A stretch of 30,134 nt of DNA from an uncultured Bacteroidales bacterium (GTDB lineage: Bacteria; Bacteroidota; Bacteroidia; Bacteroidales; Paludibacteraceae): contig CAKUUM010000030.1 in assembly GCA_934692905.1 (NCBI GenBank), forward strand, positions 1-30,134. Reading direction: 5' to 3'. A program made the position numbers and the translations under genes. The notes beneath the pieces were generated by a model, which made no database searches, was not told the DNA's origin, and was given only the letters and a program-made list of their open reading frames with translations. Each line of letters opens with the position of its first letter. Within the stretch, counting starts at the first letter, position 1. Positions 7,609 to 13,407 of this stretch are shown here, in pieces.

Positions 7609-7783
7609 ATGTCAATTATTGAGCGTTTAGAGTGGAGTATTTAACGCAGTTCAATAGTAGAAAGTTTATAGTTCTGCACAGCCTACTTTCTTCTATCCAC
7701 TCTCCACTGCTCTCAACTCTAAACGTTCAACACTCAACTATCTAAACTACTTATCAACTCATCAACTCCTAAACTAAAAAGTC
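7609..7783 (+). repeat. intergenic spacer, duplicated copy 2
   Basis: This 175-bp spacer repeats the layout of 6733-7000: GAGCGTTTAGAGTGGAG at 7621, GCAGT near 7646-7650, then a pyrimidine-rich 3' part with CTCTAAAC and ATCAACTCATCAACTCC before the next ATG. The 5' and 3' pieces are imperfect inverted repeats of each other and could fold into a long hairpin between the holin-like and DUF5675 genes. Confidence 0.55.
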
Positions 7784-8326
7784 ATGATATTGAAACTTAT
7801 CCGCAAACAGCCGCAAGGCAACGCCCTTTGTGGCGAACTACTTATCGACAATCGTTGGTTCTGCTCCACCTTGGAGCGCACCGATGTCGCTATCCCTGCA
7901 GGTTTCTACCCTGTTACACTCACCATGTCGCCCCGCTTCGGCGAGGTACTTCCTCTTATCGGCAACGTGGTCGGACGCACGGGAATTCGGATACATGCAG
8001 GCAACTATCCCCGTGATACGGCAGGTTGTATCTTGGTCGGTGTGGCAGACTTGCTCTATCCGCCTATGGGCTCTACCGAACCGGCACAACCGCGTCTGCT
8101 GTCTTCCCGCCGCACGCTCAACAGACTGCGTGACATACTGCTAACCAATTACAACGACCGCAAAACCAAACGTTATGAACCCGTTTACATTGAGATTATC
8201 AACTTCGACCCGTATCCTTTGTATGATGTGCCTTGTCCTTTGGAGCAGCGCATGCACTACATTGAGGCACAACGTGCCGCCCGTGAATACGACCTCGCAC
8301 ACCCTGACGAACACCTCGCTGCATGA
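7784..8326 (+). CDS. DUF5675 family protein, possible cell-wall-acting enzyme
   Basis: A 180-aa protein. Residues 1-120 fit DUF5675: LERTDVAIPAGFYPVTL, then GIRIHAGNYPRDTAGCILVG with His71 and Cys82. The His...GC(I) pattern recalls the active site of YkuD-type L,D-transpeptidases, so a peptidoglycan role is possible, but the domain is formally uncharacterised. No signal peptide. The C-terminal about 40 residues (PCPLEQRMHYIEAQRAAREYD) go beyond the core and are encoded by DNA that also encodes the start of the spanin-like lipoprotein in another frame. DUF5675 genes are common in phages and mobile elements beside holin-like genes, which agrees with the context. Confidence 0.8.
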   Translation: MILKLIRKQPQGNALCGELLIDNRWFCSTLERTDVAIPAGFYPVTLTMSPRFGEVLPLIGNVVGRTGIRIHAGNYPRDTAGCILVGVADLLYPPMGSTEPAQPRLLSSRRTLNRLRDILLTNYNDRKTKRYEPVYIEIINFDPYPLYDVPCPLEQRMHYIEAQRAAREYDLAHPDEHLAA

Positions 8327-8591
8327 CAGCACCTACCACCGCGATAGTATCTATATCCGTGAATACATCCGCGGCGATACCATTTACATAGACCGTTGGC
8401 GGGACAGATGGAGAGAGCGCATACTCACCCACACTGATACTATCTATCAAGCCAGGGAAGTCATCATCCATTCTCCACCTGAAAAGTACGTTCCTAAAAC
8501 AATCAAGTGGCTAGCCTACATCGGTGCCGCAGCAATAATCGCACTACTCCTATGGATTCTTGGAAGAATTTACGGTTTCATTCGGAGATAA
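8175..8591 (+). CDS. lipoprotein with C-terminal membrane helix, u-spanin-like; nested in the DUF5675 gene
   Basis: A 138-aa protein whose first 152 nt lie out of frame within the DUF5675 gene. Residues 1-27 look like a lipoprotein signal: Arg13, hydrophobic ILCMMCLVLW, then SSAC with Cys27. Residues 28-110 are hydrophilic with Asp/Arg/Tyr/Ile alternation (HRDSIYIREYIRGDTIYIDR). Residues 111-131 form one membrane helix (WLAYIGAAAIIALLLWILG) with a basic tail (RIYGFIRR). An outer-membrane lipid anchor plus a C-terminal inner-membrane helix is the known plan of phage unimolecular spanins, which fuse the two membranes at lysis. There is no Met between residue 18 and the stop of the DUF5675 gene, so the overlap is needed; starts at 8223 or 8226 are alternatives to 8175. 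The lipobox is not ideal (Ser at -3). Spanin function is inference. Confidence 0.7.
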   Translation: MNPFTLRLSTSTRILCMMCLVLWSSACTTLRHNVPPVNTTSHTLTNTSLHDSTYHRDSIYIREYIRGDTIYIDRWRDRWRERILTHTDTIYQAREVIIHSPPEKYVPKTIKWLAYIGAAAIIALLLWILGRIYGFIRR

Positions 8592-8863
8592 TGGTAAGCC
8601 TATTGTCATAGTACGGTCGGAGTCGCTGAATAAACCGTTTATCTACCGTGTATCAACCGTATATCTACCGTGTATGTACCGTAGTTGTCAGCGCGAGGAC
8701 AGCAGGTCTACTTTGGAAAATTCGTGGTTAATTCGTGGGAAATTATATGTTCTATCAAGTGCCATTCTCTGTTTTAATGGTCAATTAACGAACATTAACG
8801 GAGGACTATACGGATAATAGGAGAGACAAAAGAAAGATGTTTTGCGGAAAAATGGAGGGAATG
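8592..8863. other. intergenic region upstream of the pot promoter
   Basis: No convincing gene; the longest reading frame here (about 8560-8817) runs through repeats and has no recognisable features. The region contains the 11-bp tandem array at 8630-8684 and a short direct repeat ATTCGTGG (near 8720-8740), a style common in intergenic DNA of this phylum. Confidence 0.6.
8630..8684. repeat. tandem array of five 11-bp units (consensus ATCTACCGTGT)
   Basis: Units are ATAAACCGTTT, ATCTACCGTGT, ATCAACCGTAT, ATCTACCGTGT and ATGTACCGTAG, head to tail without spacing. ACCGT is fixed in all five. The 11-bp period puts each unit on nearly the same face of the helix. The array lies about 180 bp upstream of the pot -33 element. 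Confidence 0.75.
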
Positions 8864-8894
8864 TTGCATAAATGCGCGTTTTTTTGTACTTTTG
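8864..8894 (+). promoter_or_regulatory. promoter of the potABCD operon
   Basis: TTG at 8864-8866, 20-bp spacer, TACTTTTG at 8887-8894. Transcription would start about 8901, leaving a leader of about 57 nt before potA. A GCGCG stretch followed by seven T lies in the spacer. Confidence 0.75.
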
Positions 8895-8957
8895 CGCCCA
8901 AATTCAAAACAGGAATTTATGCGTTTTACATTTAGTGTACCATAGTAGAAAAAGCAA

Positions 8958-10418
8958 ATGCAAAAACCGGATTATATCATTGAGGTGAATCACGTCTCGA
9001 AACAGTTTGAAGACAGCAAGTTCGCCTTAGACGATGTAAGCCTCTCGATAAAGAAAGGCGAGTTTGTAACCATCCTGGGTCCTTCGGGCTGCGGTAAGAC
9101 CACGTTGCTGCGCTGCATAGCAGGCTTTCAGGTGGCGACCGATGGCGATATCCTGCTCAACGGCGAGGATGTGACCCAGATGCCTCCGCACCAGCGACCC
9201 GTGAATACGGTGTTCCAGAAGTACGCACTATTTCCCCATTTGAACGTGTATGACAACGTGGCTTTCGGTCTGAAGTTGAAGAAGATGGACAAGAAAGTCA
9301 TTGCCAAGAAAGTGAAGCAGGCGCTGAAGACCGTCGGCATGACGGACTATGAGTACCGCGATGTGGACAGCCTGAGCGGTGGTCAGCAACAACGTGTGGC
9401 GATAGCGCGTGCCATCATCAACGAGCCCGAGGTGCTGCTGCTGGACGAGCCTTTGGCGGCACTCGACCTGAAGATGCGCAAAGACATGCAGATGGAGTTG
9501 CGCGAGATGCACGACAAGTTGGGCATCACGTTTATCTACGTGACGCACGACCAGGAGGAGGCACTCACGCTGAGCGACCGCGTGGTGGTGATGCGCGAAG
9601 GCAAGATACAGCAGGTGGGCACGCCGACAGACGTATATAACGAGCCGCAGAACTGCTTTGTGGCGGACTTTATCGGGGAGAGCAATATATTGGACGCGAC
9701 GATGGTACGCGATGAGGTGGTGAACTTCTGCGGACGCGACTTCGAGTGCGTGGACAAAGGTTTCGGGGAGAATCAGGAGGTGGATGTGGTAGTGCGCCCC
9801 GAGGACCTGTACTTGGGCAAAGAGAAGCCCGAAGTGATAGGCACGGAGGACGACCCGTGGCAGTTGCATGCAGAGGTGAAGAGTTGTATCTTCAAGGGCG
9901 TGCACTACGAGATGACGGTGGAGACGGACAACGGCTATGAACTGATGATTCAGGATTACCATGCCTTTGAGCCGGGCAGCCGCGTAGGGCTGTTGGTGAA
10001 GCCCGAAGACATACAGGTGATGAAGAAAGAGCGGCTGTGCAACACTTTCGAGGGCGAGATGCTGGAGGGGCACAAGGTGCTGTTCCTTGACGAGGAATGG
10101 GAAGTGTCCGAGCGCACGGCAGAGCGGTTCAGCGTGGGGGAGAAAGTGGAAGTGGAAGTGGATTTCAACCGCGTGAACCTGCAAGACGACGAGGAAGACG
10201 GCGTGCTGTGCGGTGAGGTGCATTTCATCCTGTACAAGGGCGACCACTACCACCTGACGGTGCGCACTGATGACGGCGATGACATCTACGTGGACACCAA
10301 TGATGTGTGGGACGACGGCGACCGCGTGGGTATCCGCGTGGCACCGAGTTATATCAGACTATATAAGGTACCGGAGGCGCAGGGCGCAAAGGAGCAGGCG
10401 GGAGATGAAAGCAAGTAA
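8958..10418 (+). CDS. potA: spermidine/putrescine ABC transporter ATPase PotA, long form
   Basis: A 486-aa cytoplasmic ATPase that powers polyamine import with PotB and PotC. Walker A GPSGCGKTT is at 41-49, the Q-loop Gln at 87, signature LSGGQQQR at 139-146, Walker B VLLLDEP at 159-165, and the switch His197 in VTHDQ. The enzyme is about 100 residues longer than E. coli PotA. The extra length lies after residue 300, where two TOBE-like segments repeat: about 305-354 (FKGVHYEMTVETDNGYEL) and 418-470 (YKGDHYHLTVRTDDGDDI). First gene of the operon; its end overlaps potB by 14 nt. Substrate is inferred from the family and from the complete potABCD set. Confidence 0.93.
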   Translation: MQKPDYIIEVNHVSKQFEDSKFALDDVSLSIKKGEFVTILGPSGCGKTTLLRCIAGFQVATDGDILLNGEDVTQMPPHQRPVNTVFQKYALFPHLNVYDNVAFGLKLKKMDKKVIAKKVKQALKTVGMTDYEYRDVDSLSGGQQQRVAIARAIINEPEVLLLDEPLAALDLKMRKDMQMELREMHDKLGITFIYVTHDQEEALTLSDRVVVMREGKIQQVGTPTDVYNEPQNCFVADFIGESNILDATMVRDEVVNFCGRDFECVDKGFGENQEVDVVVRPEDLYLGKEKPEVIGTEDDPWQLHAEVKSCIFKGVHYEMTVETDNGYELMIQDYHAFEPGSRVGLLVKPEDIQVMKKERLCNTFEGEMLEGHKVLFLDEEWEVSERTAERFSVGEKVEVEVDFNRVNLQDDEEDGVLCGEVHFILYKGDHYHLTVRTDDGDDIYVDTNDVWDDGDRVGIRVAPSYIRLYKVPEAQGAKEQAGDESK

Positions 10419-11211
10419 CTGGAAGATGATGTTGCAGTCGCGCCGCACATGGGCGTGGCCGTACGCACTGTTCTTGGTGTGCCTGGTGTTGCTGCCGCTG
10501 GTGATGATTGCGGTGTACGCCTTCACCGACCCCGAGGGGCACTTCACGTTGATGAACTTTGTGAGTTTCTTCACCAAGTCGGAGGCGATAAACACGTTCA
10601 TCTACTCGCTGGCTATTGCGCTGATAACCACGATAATATGCCTTGTATTGGGCTACCCTGCCGCATATATCATGGCGATGGCGGACTTCAAAACGCCGCA
10701 GGTGATGGCGATGCTGTTCATACTGCCGATGTGGATAAACTTCCTGCTGCGTACGATTGCGACGGTGGAGTTGTTTCACATGTTCGGGCTGCCGTTGGGC
10801 GAGGGGGCGTTGCTGTTCGGTATGGTGTACGACTTTCTGCCGTTCATGATTTACCCCATCTACAACACGCTGCAGAAGATGGACATGAGTCTGATTGAGG
10901 CGGCACAGGACTTGGGGGCAAGCCGCAGCCAGGTGTTCATGAAGGTGACGCTGCCGCTGTCGATGCCGGGGATATATTCGGGCATCGTGATGGTGTTTAT
11001 GCCGACGGTATCAACCTTTGCCATCTCGGAGTTGCTGACGCACAACAAGGTGACGCTGTTCGGTTCGCTGATACAGCGCAGTTTCGGCGAAGGCGGTATA
11101 GCGATGTGGAACTACGGAGCGGCGTTGTCGCTTATCATGCTGATAATCATAGGTGTAACCAGTTTCTTCGGCGGAGGCGACTCTGACGACGACATCAACC
11201 GACTGCGATAA
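10405..11211 (+). CDS. potB: polyamine ABC transporter permease PotB
   Basis: A 268-aa inner-membrane permease. The start ATG at 10405 lies within the last codons of potA (14-nt overlap) and is followed by the usual short basic N-terminus (MKASNWKMMLQSRR) and a first helix at about 19-38. About six membrane segments are visible. The cytoplasmic EAA loop that docks to the ATPase reads EAAQDLGASRSQVFMKV, followed by PLSMPGI. A longer reading frame begins at 10270, but this part is shadow of potA and was not used. The gene ends in DDDINRLR, one base before the potC start. Confidence 0.92.
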   Translation: MKASNWKMMLQSRRTWAWPYALFLVCLVLLPLVMIAVYAFTDPEGHFTLMNFVSFFTKSEAINTFIYSLAIALITTIICLVLGYPAAYIMAMADFKTPQVMAMLFILPMWINFLLRTIATVELFHMFGLPLGEGALLFGMVYDFLPFMIYPIYNTLQKMDMSLIEAAQDLGASRSQVFMKVTLPLSMPGIYSGIVMVFMPTVSTFAISELLTHNKVTLFGSLIQRSFGEGGIAMWNYGAALSLIMLIIIGVTSFFGGGDSDDDINRLR

Positions 11212-11212
11212 G

Positions 11213-12070
11213 ATGGAGCGATACAAGAAATCGAAAGTGGAGAAGCGCAGCCTCGGTTCGCGCATTGCAGGGCAGACATATTTGTGGCTGCTGCTGGTAG
11301 TGCTGTATGCACCTATATTGCTGATTATCATCTTCTCGTTCACGCAGAGCAAGGTGTTCGGCAACTGGGAAGGCTTCACGCTCGGGCTGTACAAGAACCT
11401 GTTTACGGGCTACGATGCCGCAGCGCAGGTACGGGTGGACCCGAACCTGTACCGCGCTATCTTCTACACAGTGGTGATTGCGCTGACAGCGGCGACTATC
11501 TCGACCTTCCTCGGCACGCTGGCGGCGATAGGCATCTACAACATGCGGTCGCGCGAGAGGAAGATAATGACATTCCTGAACAGCATACCGATGATTAACC
11601 CCGATATATTGACGGGTATCAGTCTGTTCCTGCTGTTTGTGTTTCTGGGCATCAGTCGCGGCTTCGGCACGGTGATAGCGGCGCATGTGGTGTTCTGTAC
11701 GCCGTATGTGGTGCTGAGTGTGATGCCGCGTCTGACGAAGATGAACCCCAACATCTACGAGGCGGCACTCGACCTCGGGGCGACACCGTTCCAGGCGTTG
11801 CGCAAGGTGATGATGCCCGAGTTGTGGCCAGGGATGATTAGCGGTTTCATACTGAGTCTGACACTGAGTATCGACGACTTCGGGGTGACGTTCTTCACCA
11901 AAGGCAGCAACGGCTTGGAGACCCTCTCCACGTTCATCTACGCCGATGCGCGCAAGGGCGGTCTGACACCCGAGTTGCGACCGCTGTTCTCGCTGATATT
12001 CCTCACCATATTAGTGCTATTGATAATCATGAATATACGTACTCATAAACAACAGAATAAAACAAAATGA
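11213..12070 (+). CDS. potC: polyamine ABC transporter permease PotC
   Basis: A 285-aa second permease of the importer. A basic N-terminus (ERYKKSKVEKRSLGSR) precedes the first helix (TYLWLLLVVLYAPILLIII, about 23-41). The EAA loop reads EAALDLGATPFQALRKV with PELWPGMISG after it, and SIDDFGVTFF is typical for PotC. The last helix is close to the C-terminus (PLFSLIFLTILVLLIIMNI). Its stop overlaps the potD start in ATGA, so the two are translationally coupled. Confidence 0.92.
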   Translation: MERYKKSKVEKRSLGSRIAGQTYLWLLLVVLYAPILLIIIFSFTQSKVFGNWEGFTLGLYKNLFTGYDAAAQVRVDPNLYRAIFYTVVIALTAATISTFLGTLAAIGIYNMRSRERKIMTFLNSIPMINPDILTGISLFLLFVFLGISRGFGTVIAAHVVFCTPYVVLSVMPRLTKMNPNIYEAALDLGATPFQALRKVMMPELWPGMISGFILSLTLSIDDFGVTFFTKGSNGLETLSTFIYADARKGGLTPELRPLFSLIFLTILVLLIIMNIRTHKQQNKTK

Positions 12071-13398
12071 AAAAGTTCTTATTTGCTGTAGTGCTGATGG
12101 CACTACCTTGTTTCGTGGTAACCAACCTGAATGCCGCTGACCGTGCGCACACCCTGAAGGTGTACAACTGGGCGGACTATATAGACATGGACAACGTGCT
12201 CAACACGTTCCCTGATTGGTACTACCAGCAGACGGGTGAGAAGGTGGAGATACTGTACCAGACATTCGACATCAATGAGTCGATGCTCACCGAGATAGAG
12301 AAGGGACACGAGGACTACGATGTGATTTGTCCGTCGGAGTATATCATCGAGCGTATGTTGCGTCAAGGGCTGCTGTTGCCCATCAACAAAGACTTTGGCA
12401 ACACGCCCGACTATACCACCAATGTGGCACCGTTTGCCGTGGAGAAGTTCCAAGAGATGGCTCCCGCGGGGTCGGACATCAACGTGTCGGACTACACTGT
12501 GGGCTATATGTGGGGCACGACAGGCGTGCTGTACAACACCAAATACGTGGATGCAGCCGACTTGCGGTCGTGGTCGTTTCTGACCAACCCCAAGTTCGCG
12601 GGCAAGATATTTATGAAAGATGCGTTCCGTGACATCTATTCGGGCGTGGTGCTGTATGCTTACCGCAACGAGATTGCCCGCGGAGAGGTAACCCGCGAAG
12701 ACCTTGTGGCACACATCACGCCGGAGCGTATTCAACGTGTGGAAGATACACTGAAACTGGCAAAGGATAATATCGCCGGTTGGGAAGTGGACTTCGGTAA
12801 GGAAGAGATGTGCAAAGGCAATACATGGATGAATGTGTCATGGTCGGGCGATGCACAATGGGCAATTGATGAAGCCGCAGAGGGCGTTGAACTGAAGTAT
12901 ATCGTACCTGTTGAGGGGTCGAATGTCTGGTTCGACGGCTGGTGTATTCCTAAATATGCGGTGAACACCAAGGCGGCAAGTTACTTCATCAACTATATGT
13001 GTATGCCCGAGAACGCTATCCTCAATATGGAGGAGATAGGCTATGTGAGCGTCATCGCTTCGCCCGAGATATTGGATTGGGCAGACGATGAGGAGATTGA
13101 GGAGACCGCCGACCTGAGTTACATCTTCGGAGAAGGGGCTACCGCCGTACACGCCAACCAAGTGCTGTATCCCGACAAGAGCGTGATTGACCGTTGCGCC
13201 TTGATGCACGACTGCGGCGATGAGACCGAGGCGATGCTGGCGATGTGGTCGCGCGTGAAAGGCGACAACCTGAGCATGGGACTGGTGATATTCATCATCG
13301 TAGTGCTCGTGCTGATAGTGGCATTTGCCGTATTCCAGACCCTGACCAAAAAGCGTCAGCGCGATATGCAGCGCAGACGCAAGAACCATAAGAAATAA
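12067..13398 (+). CDS. potD: polyamine-binding protein PotD with C-terminal membrane anchor
   Basis: 443 aa. A signal peptide (1-24, cleavage near LNA) is followed by a PotD-type binding domain: KVYNWADYIDMDNVL (about 32-46), YDVICPSEYIIERML, then WMNVSWSGDAQWAI and WFDGWCIPKYA. There is no lipobox Cys at the cleavage site. Unlike the soluble E. coli protein, the chain ends in a strong membrane helix (about 404-424, GLVIFIIVVLVLIVAFAVF) and a very basic tail (KKRQRDMQRRRKNHKK). This predicts a binding protein tethered to the inner membrane with its tail in the cytoplasm. Fourth gene of the pot operon; the TPR gene follows 9 nt later. Confidence 0.9.
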   Translation: MKKFLFAVVLMALPCFVVTNLNAADRAHTLKVYNWADYIDMDNVLNTFPDWYYQQTGEKVEILYQTFDINESMLTEIEKGHEDYDVICPSEYIIERMLRQGLLLPINKDFGNTPDYTTNVAPFAVEKFQEMAPAGSDINVSDYTVGYMWGTTGVLYNTKYVDAADLRSWSFLTNPKFAGKIFMKDAFRDIYSGVVLYAYRNEIARGEVTREDLVAHITPERIQRVEDTLKLAKDNIAGWEVDFGKEEMCKGNTWMNVSWSGDAQWAIDEAAEGVELKYIVPVEGSNVWFDGWCIPKYAVNTKAASYFINYMCMPENAILNMEEIGYVSVIASPEILDWADDEEIEETADLSYIFGEGATAVHANQVLYPDKSVIDRCALMHDCGDETEAMLAMWSRVKGDNLSMGLVIFIIVVLVLIVAFAVFQTLTKKRQRDMQRRRKNHKK

Positions 13399-13407
13399 GT
13401 CGATAGT

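Noticed and set aside
5720..8591. Whole island as an intact prophage or conjugative element
   Set aside because: No integrase, structural, replication or transfer gene and no attachment repeats were found in the window; only a lysis-like cassette is supported.
8560..8817. 85-codon frame before potA
   Set aside because: Contains the 11-bp tandem array and no recognisable domain; better explained as intergenic.
9228..10253. 341-codon open frame on the minus strand, antisense to potA
   Set aside because: It is His/Leu/Val-rich shadow of a strongly conserved ABC ATPase and has no domain, signal or promoter of its own.
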